Positions 8,367 to 17,587 are shown, numbered from the stretch's first letter. The stretch is DNA of 64,000 nucleotides from Floricoccus penangensis (GCF_001832885.1 NZ_MKIQ01000029.1:1-64000), one strand, 5' to 3'. Translations and numbers: made by a program. Notes: generated by a model not told the origin, from the sequence alone.

Positions 8367-9447
8367 ACCTAATTTTAAGTATTTCAAGTAATTGGCTTCT
8401 CCAGGTACCCTCTTTATCCATTGCTACTTGTCCAATTTCAGGTTTTCTTTCTAGATTATAGAGCATGAGCATGGCAATTCTAGCTTCAAATGATATGAAT
8501 ATTTCTGCTTGGTAACCTTTTATCAGACCACCATGGTAAAACCAATCACCAAGTTTAAACCATCCAAAACCATATGCATCAAATTTTAGATTGAATATTT
8601 CCTTCCAAGACTCTTCTGATAGTATCTCATGATTTAATATAGCTTGTACCCATATTGATAAGTCTGCAATTGTTGAGACAATAGAACCATCAGCACCTGA
8701 ATGATTTTGTCTACTAAATTTTCTCAACTCATTATCTACAAATAGATAGCTTTCAGCTTCAGCATCCAAAGCGTGACAAGAAGAATCTTTCATAGCAAGT
8801 TTATTCAAAATATTTTCAGAAATATAATCTGAATAAGTAGTATTACTTACTTGCTCGATAATATCCCCAAGTAGAAAGTAGTTGCTATTTGAATATTCAA
8901 ACTTACTATCTGGCGAGAAATTTAATTGATGCTTACTAATAATATCTAACACACGCATTACATCATATTGATAATCTTTTTCATCATTTTCTAAGTCAAA
9001 AAAGTATTGTTCTTCTTCTGAAAAATTTTTTGTATTAGCTTCTAATTTTCTTTCTTCCATGCAAATTATAACGTAATCAGGAATACCAGATGTCATATTA
9101 AGAAGCATTCTGATTGTTATCTGATTCGAATATGGATAGCTGGGGAAGAAGTCACTTATCAGTTGGTCCAACTTTATTTTATCTTCCTCTACTAAAAGCA
9201 TAATGGCAAGAGCAGTGAATTGTTTAGTGAGGGAACCAATACATGATTTTGTGTTGCTTGCGAATGGTATTTGATTTTCAATATCTGAGTAACCAAGCGA
9301 GAAAACATCTAAAATATTTTTGTCGTCTATGATTGATATTGCCCCATTGAAATCGTATTTTTCTTCTAACTGGTGTAATTTTTCTAAATGATTTTTTAAT
9401 TCTTTTTTCATCTTAAACTTTCTATTATTAAAAAGTGCAGGCGTCAT
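8365..9447 (-). CDS. Serine hydrolase, beta-lactamase/class C penicillin-binding fold
   Basis: 360 residues with the three active-site motifs of the beta-lactamase superfamily: SxxK as GSLTK (about residue 72), YxN as FEYSNSNY (about residue 184), and a HxG equivalent in YHGGLIKGY near the C-terminus. No signal peptide is seen, so the product may be cytoplasmic and act as an esterase or peptidase rather than as a lactamase. Start choice is unsettled: the ATG at 9447 has no RBS of its own; an internal ATG at 9411 is possible. A six-codon ORF with a strong RBS ends directly before this start. Confidence 0.85.
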   Translation of the reverse strand: MTPALFNNRKFKMKKELKNHLEKLHQLEEKYDFNGAISIIDDKNILDVFSLGYSDIENQIPFASNTKSCIGSLTKQFTALAIMLLVEEDKIKLDQLISDFFPSYPYSNQITIRMLLNMTSGIPDYVIICMEERKLEANTKNFSEEEQYFFDLENDEKDYQYDVMRVLDIISKHQLNFSPDSKFEYSNSNYFLLGDIIEQVSNTTYSDYISENILNKLAMKDSSCHALDAEAESYLFVDNELRKFSRQNHSGADGSIVSTIADLSIWVQAILNHEILSEESWKEIFNLKFDAYGFGWFKLGDWFYHGGLIKGYQAEIFISFEARIAMLMLYNLERKPEIGQVAMDKEGTWRSQLLEILKIR

Positions 9448-9468
9448 TTAGTTAAATAAGTATGGCAT
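9448..9468 (-). CDS. Six-codon upstream ORF before the serine hydrolase gene
   Basis: An AAGGAG RBS (9475-9480) with 6-base spacing serves an ATG at 9468 that encodes MPYLFN and then stops; the next three bases are the ATG of the hydrolase, in the same frame. It could be a leader ORF providing translational coupling, or the original start codon region interrupted by a stop mutation. Confidence 0.5.
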   Translation of the reverse strand: MPYLFN

Positions 9469-9582
9469 AACTTTCTCCTTTGTATATTATAAGAACAGTA
9501 TATCTTATTTGTTTTGAAAACGCTAACAAATTAAAAGTATCGTATTAGTTGATTTAATTTACCTAAATATCTCACAAGTCCA

Positions 9583-9610
9583 TTGTTTAAATATATTTAT
9601 GGGTTATAAT
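9583..9610 (+). promoter_or_regulatory. Promoter of the XRE-yxlEFG-like operon
   Basis: TTGTTT, 16-base spacer, TATAAT, about 30 bases before the regulator's ATG. Confidence 0.6.
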
Positions 9611-9640
9611 TTATTTATGAAATAATTTGGAGATAAAAGG

Positions 9641-10789
9641 ATGAGTAAAGATATACATTTTTCAAAAAAGATAATTAAACTACGTACTGATAAAAAGTTA
9701 ACTCAGGAAGATTTAGCAAATGCAATGGGTATAACTAAAGCTTCAGTGTCTAAATGGGAGAATAGGCAATCATATCCAGATATTACTCTTTTACCCCGTC
9801 TTGCATCATATTTTGACGTGACAATTGATGATTTGCTTGGCTATGAGCCAAATCTAACTAAGGAAGAAATAAGAGAATACTATGAGAAGTTTACTGATGA
9901 TTTTGTAAATCTTTCTTTTGAAGAAGTAAAAGAGAATGTTGAGAGAGAAATATTCAGGTATTATTCTTGCTACCCATTCTTATTCCATATGGCTCTGCTT
10001 TATATGAACCATGCTGAACTTGCTTCTAGTATAGAGGGTGTTAATAAGATTTTATCTCGCTCATCTGAGCTTTGCAAAAGAATTATTGAGAATTCAGATG
10101 ATAATTCTTTGGTCAATAACGCAATAATGCTCAAATCATCTTGTGATCTAATGACTGGTCATGCTGAGGAAACAAAAAATATTCTTGAAGACATTTTAGA
10201 TCCAAGTAATTTATCAAATCAATCAGATATTCTCTTAATTAGAGCATATCTGATGCTAGGTGAAATTAATAAGGCAAAATCCTTTAATCAGTTTAGTTTA
10301 TTTAAGGATTTGTCTAATATCGTAAGCAATTCTGCACAGTATTTATCAATGAATCTAGATAATATACAAGTAGTGGAAGAAACAATTAAAAGGACTGATT
10401 CATTAATTGAGACATATAAATTGGATAGACTGAATCAAAACTCGGTAGCTTCTTACAATTACTTTTGTGCGCTAGCCTATGCGAGTCTTGGTAAGCGAAA
10501 CGAAGCGATAGAGCGACTTAATCTCTATCTGGACCTTTCTTTTGAGCTTCTTGATTTGGGTGATAAATACCTTCATGGGGATGAATATTTTGATTTAATG
10601 GATTCTATAATTGAGGAGCAGGATATGGGTTCTAAGCTTGTTAGGGGAAAGAAAACGATAGTTAAAAGTATGGCCGCAACTCTCACACAACCGGTTTTTA
10701 CTTCAATGAGTGATGATCCAAGCTTTATAGAAATTCAGGACAGGATTTCAAGAAAGGAAAATAGCTATGACAATGCAACAAATTCATGA
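9641..10789 (+). CDS. XRE-family transcriptional regulator with long helical C-terminal domain
   Basis: 382 residues. The N-terminal 65 residues form a Cro/C1-type helix-turn-helix (LTQEDLANAMGITKASVSKWENRQSYPDITLLPRLASYF split over the recognition helices). The remaining 300 residues are helical and look TPR-like, as in regulators that sense a peptide or partner protein. Its end overlaps the next ORF by 23 bases, which places it in one transcript with a small PLDc_N-type membrane protein and an ABC transporter. It probably controls this operon; the ligand is unknown. Confidence 0.85.
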   Translation: MSKDIHFSKKIIKLRTDKKLTQEDLANAMGITKASVSKWENRQSYPDITLLPRLASYFDVTIDDLLGYEPNLTKEEIREYYEKFTDDFVNLSFEEVKENVEREIFRYYSCYPFLFHMALLYMNHAELASSIEGVNKILSRSSELCKRIIENSDDNSLVNNAIMLKSSCDLMTGHAEETKNILEDILDPSNLSNQSDILLIRAYLMLGEINKAKSFNQFSLFKDLSNIVSNSAQYLSMNLDNIQVVEETIKRTDSLIETYKLDRLNQNSVASYNYFCALAYASLGKRNEAIERLNLYLDLSFELLDLGDKYLHGDEYFDLMDSIIEEQDMGSKLVRGKKTIVKSMAATLTQPVFTSMSDDPSFIEIQDRISRKENSYDNATNS

Positions 10790-10976
10790 TTTGCTACCAT
10801 TTTTAATACCACTAGTTATCGTGGAGTTCGCACTACTTATATATACACTGGTTGACATTTTCAAACATGACCACTATAAACACGGCACACGCGCTATGTG
10901 GTTTATAGTTACAATCGTTGGTATGAATTTCGTCGGTCCAATTCTTTACTTTCTACTCGGAAGGGAAGAAAGCTAA
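10767..10976 (+). CDS. Small PLDc_N-domain membrane protein (YxlE-like)
   Basis: 69 residues with two membrane spans (about 10-31 and 43-64) and a short cytoplasmic loop FKHDHYKHGTRAMW, the pattern of the PLDc_N family that includes Bacillus YxlE. In B. subtilis yxlE lies beside yxlF (ATPase) and yxlG (permease) in the sigY operon; the same three-gene order is seen here. No catalytic phospholipase domain is present. It overlaps the regulator upstream and the ATPase downstream (TAATG), so all are translationally coupled. Confidence 0.8.
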   Translation: MTMQQIHDLLPFLIPLVIVEFALLIYTLVDIFKHDHYKHGTRAMWFIVTIVGMNFVGPILYFLLGREES

Positions 10977-11890
10977 TGACTAATATACTTGAGATTAACA
11001 ATCTGACCAAAAGTTTTGGTTCAAACAAGATTTTAGACGGAATTAATCTGCAAATACCTAGTGGCGCAATCTATGGATTTATCGGGAAGAATGGTGCTGG
11101 GAAAACAACCACTATGAAAATAATTTTAGGACTTCTTCAAGCAGATGAGGGGGAAGTTTTAGTCAATGGAGAAAAAGTTAAGTTTGGCCAAAGTGCAACA
11201 AATAAGTATATTGGATATTTACCTGATGTTCCTGAGTTTTATGGGTATATGACAGCAAAAGAGTATCTTATGCTATGTGGAAAGATTACTGGGATGTCTA
11301 AAATTCAGATTAAAAAGCGTTCGGATGAGCTACTAAACTTAGTTGGTCTTGATGACGATAAGAAGAAAATAAAGTCGTATTCCCGTGGTATGAAGCAGAG
11401 ATTAGGGATAGCACAGGCGCTTCTAAATAAACCAAAACTTTTATTATGTGATGAACCTACTAGTGCACTTGACCCGCTTGGTCGAAATGATGTGCTTGAG
11501 ATTCTTAAGAAAATTAAAGATGAAACAACTGTTATCTTTTCAACTCATATTTTGTCAGATGTGGAATCTATTTGTGACCATGTTGCTTTTCTCAACGGTG
11601 GGAAGATAGTACTCAATGAGAAGCTTGTAGACCTTAAGAAGATTCGAGAGGCTGATGGCTTTGAAATAGTATTTGTTAATCATGAAGACTGTGTGAAATT
11701 TAATCAAGATTACATGGAGTTCGAGGCGCGTGGTGATAAGACTCTTGTTCTTAAGAATGGAAGCCAAGAGGACATGCTATTTGCTATGGGAAATCTAGCA
11801 GAGAAGAAGATAATGGTTGAAAGAATCGAAATGCTTGAGCCAAGTCTCGATTCTTTGTTTATGGAGGTTATTGATGATGGTGCAATTTAA
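10976..11890 (+). CDS. ABC transporter ATP-binding protein (YxlF-like)
   Basis: 304 residues: Walker A GKNGAGKTT, signature YSRGMKQRLGIAQAL, Walker B LLLCDEPTSALDP, and an H-loop in STHILSD. A C-terminal extension of about 80 residues follows, as in drug- or peptide-exporting type-2 ABC ATPases such as BcrA and YxlF. The ATG at 10976 overlaps the upstream stop by one base and has a GGAAGGGAAG RBS. It should energise the permease encoded next. Confidence 0.92.
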   Translation: MTNILEINNLTKSFGSNKILDGINLQIPSGAIYGFIGKNGAGKTTTMKIILGLLQADEGEVLVNGEKVKFGQSATNKYIGYLPDVPEFYGYMTAKEYLMLCGKITGMSKIQIKKRSDELLNLVGLDDDKKKIKSYSRGMKQRLGIAQALLNKPKLLLCDEPTSALDPLGRNDVLEILKKIKDETTVIFSTHILSDVESICDHVAFLNGGKIVLNEKLVDLKKIREADGFEIVFVNHEDCVKFNQDYMEFEARGDKTLVLKNGSQEDMLFAMGNLAEKKIMVERIEMLEPSLDSLFMEVIDDGAI

Positions 11891-12647
11891 TGCTTTCCTA
11901 AGGAAAGAAGGAGTAGAGGCATTTCGAACTGGGAAGCTATTGATAGTTACCTTAATTGCGATTATCTTTGGTATCATGAACCCTTTGATTACCATGCTTA
12001 CACCTCAACTTATGAAATTGGTTTCGGACGATTTTGATAATATGGGAGTTACCTTATCTGATATAAAGATAGATGCACTTATGTCTTGGGCTCAATTTTT
12101 CAAAAATGCTCCTATGTTAATTTTGGTTTTTGTGATTATATTTTCAGGTATTTTGACTCAGGAACTGCAAAAGGGAAGCCTACTAATAATATTGACCAAA
12201 GGGCTTAAGAGAAGAAAAGTGATACTAGCTAAGTTTTCTATTTTGTCTATTATTTGGACTATAGTATATTGGCTTTGTTTTGCCATTACTTACCTATATA
12301 ATGCTTATTACTGGGATAACAGCATAGTTCATAATCTGATGTTTTCAGTCTTTCTCGTATATATGTTTGGACTTTGGATAATTTCACTTATCATTCTTAC
12401 TTCGGTACTTACCTCTAGTAACTACGGTAGTCTCATGCTTATTTTTATCATATTTGTAGCTTCATACTTACTGGGTATGATTAGTAAATTAAAAATATAT
12501 GTACCAACTTACTTACTGTCAGCTTCTGAGTTGATTAAAACTAATAGCGGTACTTCCGATTATAAAAATTCACTTTGGATAATCGGTGTACTTTTAATTT
12601 TCAATATAGTAATTTCAATACTTGCGTTTGATAAGAAGAGGATATAA
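11877..12647 (+). CDS. ABC-2 type permease (YxlG-like)
   Basis: About 256 residues with six predicted membrane spans; starts at tandem ATGs 11874/11877 behind GGAGG at 11863-11867, inside the end of the ATPase gene. It carries the ABC2_membrane layout: first span near residue 25, long external segment, then five spans. The substrate is unknown; relatives export peptides or antibiotics or act in envelope stress. Confidence 0.85.
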   Translation: MVQFNAFLRKEGVEAFRTGKLLIVTLIAIIFGIMNPLITMLTPQLMKLVSDDFDNMGVTLSDIKIDALMSWAQFFKNAPMLILVFVIIFSGILTQELQKGSLLIILTKGLKRRKVILAKFSILSIIWTIVYWLCFAITYLYNAYYWDNSIVHNLMFSVFLVYMFGLWIISLIILTSVLTSSNYGSLMLIFIIFVASYLLGMISKLKIYVPTYLLSASELIKTNSGTSDYKNSLWIIGVLLIFNIVISILAFDKKRI

Positions 12648-12650
12648 AGA

Positions 12651-12680
12651 GTGCTTCAAGGAATTGAAGTGCTTTTTATT
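12651..12680 (+). terminator. Terminator after the yxlEFG-like operon
   Basis: CTTCAA-GGAA-TTGAAG stem followed by a T-rich tract. Confidence 0.65.
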
Positions 12681-12811
12681 TAAGTATATAGCGAATTATA
12701 AAAGATTTATAAAATTTATATTTAACAACTATGTGTAAAATTCTTTTGTTGCTATTGTTTTTTTAATACCGTGGGTGTATTATATATTCCATAATGGAGG
12801 AAACAAAACAA

Positions 12812-13315
12812 ATGGGAAAGAAAAAAATAATCTATACTAGTTTAGCCATTCTATCTTTAATATTCTTAACTGCCTGTGATGATCAAACTAAAGTTTCAAT
12901 AGATGACGCAACAAAAACTGCAACAAGTGATATGAGTAACCAATTATCAGCTGGAGAAACTCAAAAATACCCTTTAAATTATATGGATAGTCAAACATCT
13001 ATTTCAAAGAATGATAGCATTACTTGGCTGATTATAAGCTATCAAGATGGAGATACACAGAAGGTACTCAAATTACCTACAACATCAACAGCAAGTTCTG
13101 ATGCATATGCATTGCAATCATCATCTCCTGTAAGTACATACAATGAAAATATTCTTGAAGATCCTACCATAGATCCTTATGTTGAAATAAAAAAGGATTC
13201 TGATGGTAAAATTATTCTAAATGTATATCGCCAACCATATCAAGTTTATAATCAACAGCCTATTGAGGGAGTAGTCCAAGATAAAAAAGAAATTACACCA
13301 GAATCTAGTAAGTAA
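12812..13315 (+). CDS. Lipoprotein of unknown function
   Basis: 167 residues with a type II signal peptide: Lys-rich start, hydrophobic stretch and lipobox LTAC at about residue 22. The rest is polar and rich in Ser, Thr and Asp, with no recognised domain. ATG at 12812 is chosen because GGAGG (12796-12800) lies 11 bases upstream; an ATG at 12794 overlaps that RBS. Begins a probable three-gene operon with the next two genes (13-base gap). Confidence 0.75.
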   Translation: MGKKKIIYTSLAILSLIFLTACDDQTKVSIDDATKTATSDMSNQLSAGETQKYPLNYMDSQTSISKNDSITWLIISYQDGDTQKVLKLPTTSTASSDAYALQSSSPVSTYNENILEDPTIDPYVEIKKDSDGKIILNVYRQPYQVYNQQPIEGVVQDKKEITPESSK

Positions 13316-13328
13316 TTGAGGTACATAG

Positions 13329-14066
13329 ATGAAAAAAAACAAAATATTTCTATTTTTAATAATTGCTTTATCAATTACTTTACCTATTACTGATTTTTTT
13401 ATAAGTACGGATGGTCCGAATAGTAATATTGTATATGCTAAAGGTGCTCATGGAGGCCATGGAGGTGGGCATCACGGTGGAGGTCATGGAAGCCATCATG
13501 GTAGTAGCAAATCAGGCGGATCAAAATCACATCACTCTAATCCGTCAGTAAGAAGTCGTTCTAATACTGGAAATAGAGCTGGTCACTCTAACCCTGCAAC
13601 AAGAAATGGTGGCTCTAATCATAGGATTGGAAGTTCAAATCCATCAACTCGTAGTAGAGGTAGCAGTTCACATAGGATAGGTGGATCAAATCCATCAAGT
13701 AGAAGTCAAATAAATTCAAATAATACTTATAGCGCTGGGAAAATGTATAATGGATTTAAAGGAGGAAATAATTATCGACCAAGTGATTACCTTTATAGTC
13801 CATATCGAAGAGGTAATTTAAGATTTTATAATTATTACGTAAGTCCAAGGTACCTTAATCCAAATGAAAATGATAAAAAGGCAATGGAAGCTGTCGGAAT
13901 TGATCCAGAAAAAATTATAAATCCAAAAGAAGCCACATACTGGGTTACAATAAAAGATAATAAAAGCCAAAAAGATTATTCAATCTTACTAACTAAGGAA
14001 CAATATGATAAAATTAATGTTGGAGATGATATTAAATTTGTAAATAAGGAAGTAGAAATCAAATGA
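13329..14066 (+). CDS. Secreted His/Gly/Ser-rich protein with SNP repeats
   Basis: 245 residues. A signal peptide (about 1-37, ending VYA) is followed by a His-Gly segment (41-69) with around a dozen histidines, suggestive of metal binding. Then come four spaced copies of a motif around SNP followed by Ser/Arg (near residues 70, 87, 103, 120), and a folded-looking C-terminal part (about 175-245) rich in Lys and charged residues. No known family was recognised. The C-terminal segment KDYSILLTKEQYDKINVGD resembles small beta domains seen in exported proteins of Gram-positive bacteria. Gene overlaps the next by ATGA. Confidence 0.75.
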   Translation: MKKNKIFLFLIIALSITLPITDFFISTDGPNSNIVYAKGAHGGHGGGHHGGGHGSHHGSSKSGGSKSHHSNPSVRSRSNTGNRAGHSNPATRNGGSNHRIGSSNPSTRSRGSSSHRIGGSNPSSRSQINSNNTYSAGKMYNGFKGGNNYRPSDYLYSPYRRGNLRFYNYYVSPRYLNPNENDKKAMEAVGIDPEKIINPKEATYWVTIKDNKSQKDYSILLTKEQYDKINVGDDIKFVNKEVEIK

Positions 14067-14755
14067 TGAAACTAATTATTATAGTGGTAGTAATTTTATT
14101 AGGAATTATGCTTTACTACTATTTCTCAAATAAACAAAAGAATAAAAGTGTGATAAATCACTCATTTACTGAAGATGGAGAAATTGCTTCTGTAATTTCC
14201 GACTTAAATAAATACTATGATACCTTTGTTGACGGTATGGTAGTAAATGATACAGCTACACCGCTTGATACAATCGCATATTTTAACAAGAAAATTTATC
14301 CAGAATTAAGCGCAAGCGATAAAGTTAAACTTACAAAAATTCTATATGTCTATGGAGATGATATTCATAATTATTTAAATCAAATGATTATTGAACAAGA
14401 TTACTATCAAAAAGTTGTAAGAGAAGTTAATGCTAAAACAAATGGTAAATTTAAAAATATTAATGAAGTATGGCAAACAATAGACGAAGGTAATAAAAGA
14501 GTTGAGGGAATTTATGATAATATTCCAAGGATAGAAATTCAAGATTCAGTCATTACTGATTCTTATAATAATGGATTTGTAGACGCTTATAAGAGGATAA
14601 TGGAAGTTATTTTCCCTGAACAATATGAATCTATAGCAGACTCATTTAGTAAAGATGATTATTTTGAATACCGAAAAGTATTGAATATGCTCCAAGCACA
14701 AGAAGTAGCAGACAGAATGGAAGAAAGCTCAAAAGTTACTAAAAGTAAAATTTAG
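14063..14755 (+). CDS. Membrane-anchored protein of unknown function
   Basis: 230 residues with one N-terminal membrane span (about 3-20) and a helical, charged extracytoplasmic or cytoplasmic domain. It overlaps the His-rich protein gene by four bases and ends in a strong terminator, so the lipoprotein, His-rich protein and this protein are probably made together. No family recognised. Confidence 0.75.
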   Translation: MMKLIIIVVVILLGIMLYYYFSNKQKNKSVINHSFTEDGEIASVISDLNKYYDTFVDGMVVNDTATPLDTIAYFNKKIYPELSASDKVKLTKILYVYGDDIHNYLNQMIIEQDYYQKVVREVNAKTNGKFKNINEVWQTIDEGNKRVEGIYDNIPRIEIQDSVITDSYNNGFVDAYKRIMEVIFPEQYESIADSFSKDDYFEYRKVLNMLQAQEVADRMEESSKVTKSKI

Positions 14756-14758
14756 CAT

Positions 14759-14806
14759 AAAAAGATTATAAGGTATTTATATTTCTTATAATCTTTTTAT
14801 TTTTTT
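14759..14806. terminator. Strong terminator
   Basis: 14-base stem AAAAAGATTATAAG / CTTATAATCTTTTT followed by T-rich sequence. Confidence 0.9.
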
Positions 14807-14865
14807 CGGAAAAAGCACTTGCATTATTATTTGATTAATGTTAATATAATTAAGGTTTAAAAATA

Positions 14866-14985
14866 ACCGTACCAAAGACAGTAGGTGGAGCAATCCGTAA
14901 TTCCTACCGAGGACGAAGATTATCGATTAAATATGATATTTTTGTACTCTCTATGTCTTGGGCAAAGAGTTTTCTTTTTGCCCGA
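14866..14985 (+). ncRNA. Ribosomal protein L10 leader
   Basis: The L10 leader of Firmicutes lies upstream of rplJ: AAGACAGTAGG... with CCTACCGAGG closing the inner stem and TGTCTT closing the outer stem with AAGACA. A GGGCAAA...TTTGCCC hairpin follows (about 14960-14983). L10(L12)4 complex binding to this RNA is known to repress the operon. A TATAAT at 14845-14850 is the likely -10. Confidence 0.85.
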
Positions 14986-15011
14986 AAGAATAAATATGGA
15001 GGTAAAAATAA

Positions 15012-15512
15012 ATGAGTGAAGCATCAATTGCTAAAAAAGCTGAATTGGTTGACGTTTATGCACAAAAATTTGCTGACGCTGCAAGTGTTGTAGTAGCAGA
15101 TTCTCGTGGTTTAACTGTTGAACAAGATACTGTTTTACGTAAACAATTACGTGAAGCTGGTGTTGAGTTTAAAGTTGTTAAAAACTCAATCTTACGTCGT
15201 GCAGCTGAAAAAGCAGGTCTTAACGATCTTGCTGAATCTTTTGTAGGACCAAGTGCAGTAGCATTTTCTAACGAAGATGTAATCGCACCTGCTAAAATTC
15301 TTAGCGAATTTGCAAAAACTGCTGACGCACTAGAAGTTAAAGCTGGTGTAATCGACGGTGTTGTTTCTTCTAAAGAAGAAATCGCAGCAATCGCATCTCT
15401 ACCAGGACGCGAAGGATTACTATCTATGCTACTTTCAGTACTTCAAGCACCTGTTCGCAACGTGGCATACGCTATCAACGCTGTGGCAGAATCAAAAGAA
15501 GACGTGGCATAA
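15012..15512 (+). CDS. rplJ: 50S ribosomal protein L10
   Basis: 166 residues, full length for the family. It starts with the typical [20 protein letters not shown] and contains [20 protein letters not shown] and [13 protein letters not shown]10 forms the base of the L12 stalk of the large subunit. GGAGG RBS 8 bases before the ATG. Regulated by the leader just upstream. Confidence 0.97.
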   Translation: MSEASIAKKAELVDVYAQKFADAASVVVADSRGLTVEQDTVLRKQLREAGVEFKVVKNSILRRAAEKAGLNDLAESFVGPSAVAFSNEDVIAPAKILSEFAKTADALEVKAGVIDGVVSSKEEIAAIASLPGREGLLSMLLSVLQAPVRNVAYAINAVAESKEDVA

Positions 15513-15578
15513 TTTTAAACAATACGTTTAAGATAAACTACGCATAATAAAAAATAAAAAAATCATAGGAGAAAAACA

Positions 15579-15944
15579 ATGGCATTAAACATTGAAAACA
15601 TTGTTGCTGAAATCAAAGACGCAACTATTTTAGAACTTAACGATCTTGTAAAAGCAATCGAAGAAGAATTTGGTGTATCTGCTGCTGCGCCTGTAGCTGC
15701 TGCTGGAGCTGCTGGACCTGCTGCTGAAGAAAAAACTGAATTTGACGTTGAACTTGTTTCTGCTGGAGACAAGAAAGTTGCAGTTATCAAAGCTGCACGT
15801 GAAATCACTGGTCTTGGACTTAAAGAAGCTAAAGAACTTGTTGACGGAGCTCCTGCAGTTCTTAAATCAGGTGTTTCTAAAGACGAAGCTGAAGAAATCA
15901 AAGAAAAAATCGAAGCAGCTGGCGGATCAGTTGAAGTTAAATAA
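15579..15944 (+). CDS. rplL: 50S ribosomal protein L7/L12
   Basis: 121 residues: N-terminal dimerisation domain, Ala-rich hinge (about 34-50), and globular C-terminal domain with [20 protein letters not shown] and the [19 protein letters not shown]-type end. It recruits translation GTPases to the ribosome. Follows rplJ by 66 bases and closes the operon. Confidence 0.97.
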   Translation: MALNIENIVAEIKDATILELNDLVKAIEEEFGVSAAAPVAAAGAAGPAAEEKTEFDVELVSAGDKKVAVIKAAREITGLGLKEAKELVDGAPAVLKSGVSKDEAEEIKEKIEAAGGSVEVK

Positions 15945-15964
15945 TCACTTTAGATTATTAGAAG

Positions 15965-15990
15965 GAACTCTCAATGAGAGTTCTTTTTTT
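15965..15990 (+). terminator. Terminator after rplL
   Basis: GAACTCTCA-A-TGAGAGTTC stem and seven T. Confidence 0.9.
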
Positions 15991-16056
15991 GTTTATGTAT
16001 TTATTAGAATTCATTTAGTGATATAATATCTAAAATACAAACTTAAGGAGTATAAA

Positions 16057-16503
16057 ATGAAAATTTACGTTAAATCATTTTCTGAACTCTCAAACTTAGA
16101 AATTTTTGAGATCTTTCGTATCAGAACTCAGGTTTTTATCGTTGAACAGAATTGTCCCTACCAAGATATAGATGAAATTGATAAAACTTGCCTACATGTA
16201 TTCATGAAAAATGAATCAGGAGAAGTAGTAGCATACTCTAGAGTTTTTAATAGTCTTTTTGACAAAAAGATAAGCCAAATTGGACGTGTTTTAACTACCG
16301 TACGTAGAGAAAATTTAGGATATAAGATTTTTGATCAAGCTATAAAGGTAGCTTTTGATGAATTAGATGCTGAGAAGATTTATATTGAAGCTCAAGTTTA
16401 TGCTATAGACTTTTATAAGAAGTTTGGATTTGAAGTGGTGTCAGAAGAATTTCTTGAAGATGGTATACCTCATGTCAAAATGGAACTAAAAAAGCTAAAG
16501 TAG
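16057..16503 (+). CDS. GNAT-family N-acetyltransferase, ElaA-like
   Basis: 148 residues with the ElaA pattern: LEIFEIFRIRTQVFIVEQ at the start, YQDIDEIDKTCLH, the acetyl-CoA region around IGRVLTTVRRENLGYK, and YIEAQVYAIDFYKKFGFE. Substrate unknown. AAGGAG RBS; its own terminator overlaps the stop codon. Confidence 0.88.
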   Translation: MKIYVKSFSELSNLEIFEIFRIRTQVFIVEQNCPYQDIDEIDKTCLHVFMKNESGEVVAYSRVFNSLFDKKISQIGRVLTTVRRENLGYKIFDQAIKVAFDELDAEKIYIEAQVYAIDFYKKFGFEVVSEEFLEDGIPHVKMELKKLK

Positions 16504-16524
16504 AATAATCTGCTTTAGCTTTTT
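16489..16524. terminator. Terminator overlapping the 3' end of the elaA-like gene
   Basis: AAAAAGCTAAAG (last codons of the gene) pairs with CTTTAGCTTTTT. Confidence 0.8.
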
Positions 16525-16738
16525 GTATAGATTTTTAAATATTTATTACTTAATTAAATAAATTACTAATCGTAAACAATCATACTCAAAAATATTATGA
16601 AATATTTTTTGTCTAACATAATAAATTTAGTATAGTTTCACCTATTTATGCTATAATTTAGATATAAATAATTTGAAAATATAAATTTATTAATAAATCA
16701 AATGGTTTTTAATATTATATTTTTATAAGGGAGAAAAT

Positions 16739-17587
16739 ATGAAACTTAACAACAAGCTTATCGCCACATCATTTTTACTTTTATTGGCTACTGGTCCACT
16801 TGTCGCTTGTGGAAATAGTTCAAAAGCAGGAGAAAGTAAAGAAAGTAAAGAAAGTAAAACGAGTGAAACAAAGAAATTAACGGATGAAGAAATTGCTAAA
16901 ACTGATGCTCAAACGGTACTGAAAGCAATCTATCAAAATGATACAACTATGGCTAATGATGTATCAAGTGAATCTTTTGATTCAATAATACAAAAATTGC
17001 AAGATGGAGTTGCAGACAAACAAGTTAAATATTTTGAAGAAAATGGAAAGTTAGATGATTATACACTTATTGTAGATGGTTCTGAATATACGGCTAAGGA
17101 AGTTATTAATGATTATGCTAAAGCATATATGAAAATTACAGCTACATTGCCTGACGTTGCTGTCGAAAAAGTAGAGATGAATGGTGATGAAGCTACTGTT
17201 ACTGCTAAAATTCGTCCGATTGCAGGACTTTCAGAAGCAAATCCAATCGGTGGTGCAAGAACAAAAATATTCGGTGGTCTAGATAATGACACAATTGTTA
17301 GACAATCACAAAATAAAGATGTTAAGCAAATTAATCGTTTGATTACTTTGAAACTATACGGTGTTTATTATGGAGACATGGGTAAAAAACCACCATACGC
17401 TGATGAAGAAACAGAAATTAATTTCCGTCTTAAAAAATCTGGAAATCACTATGTTGCTGATTATGAAACATATAAAGGATTAGTTAAGAACTCAAGAGCT
17501 GAAGTATATGGTAAAACAGAAGGCGATGATTCTAATAATCAATCAAGCAGTACTGAAGCAAGCTCAAAAGACAATAAAAATATTTAA
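16739..17587 (+). CDS. Lipoprotein of unknown function
   Basis: 282 residues with signal peptide and lipobox LVACG (Cys about residue 24), a charged linker with repeated ESK(E/T)S, then a folded domain with mixed alpha/beta pattern (VEKVEMNGDEATVTAKI) and a Ser/Asn-rich tail. It resembles the broad class of Gram-positive lipoproteins with a C-terminal DUF4878/DUF5105-like fold, but the family was not identified with certainty. An extended -10 (TGCTATAAT, 16649-16657) and GGGAG RBS precede it. Confidence 0.75.
   Translation: MKLNNKLIATSFLLLLATGPLVACGNSSKAGESKESKESKTSETKKLTDEEIAKTDAQTVLKAIYQNDTTMANDVSSESFDSIIQKLQDGVADKQVKYFEENGKLDDYTLIVDGSEYTAKEVINDYAKAYMKITATLPDVAVEKVEMNGDEATVTAKIRPIAGLSEANPIGGARTKIFGGLDNDTIVRQSQNKDVKQINRLITLKLYGVYYGDMGKKPPYADEETEINFRLKKSGNHYVADYETYKGLVKNSRAEVYGKTEGDDSNNQSSSTEASSKDNKNI

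Noticed and set aside
15563-15901. 112-codon frame antisense to rplL
   Set aside because: Ala/Ser-rich mirror of the highly biased rplL codons; no RBS; the + strand gene is certain.
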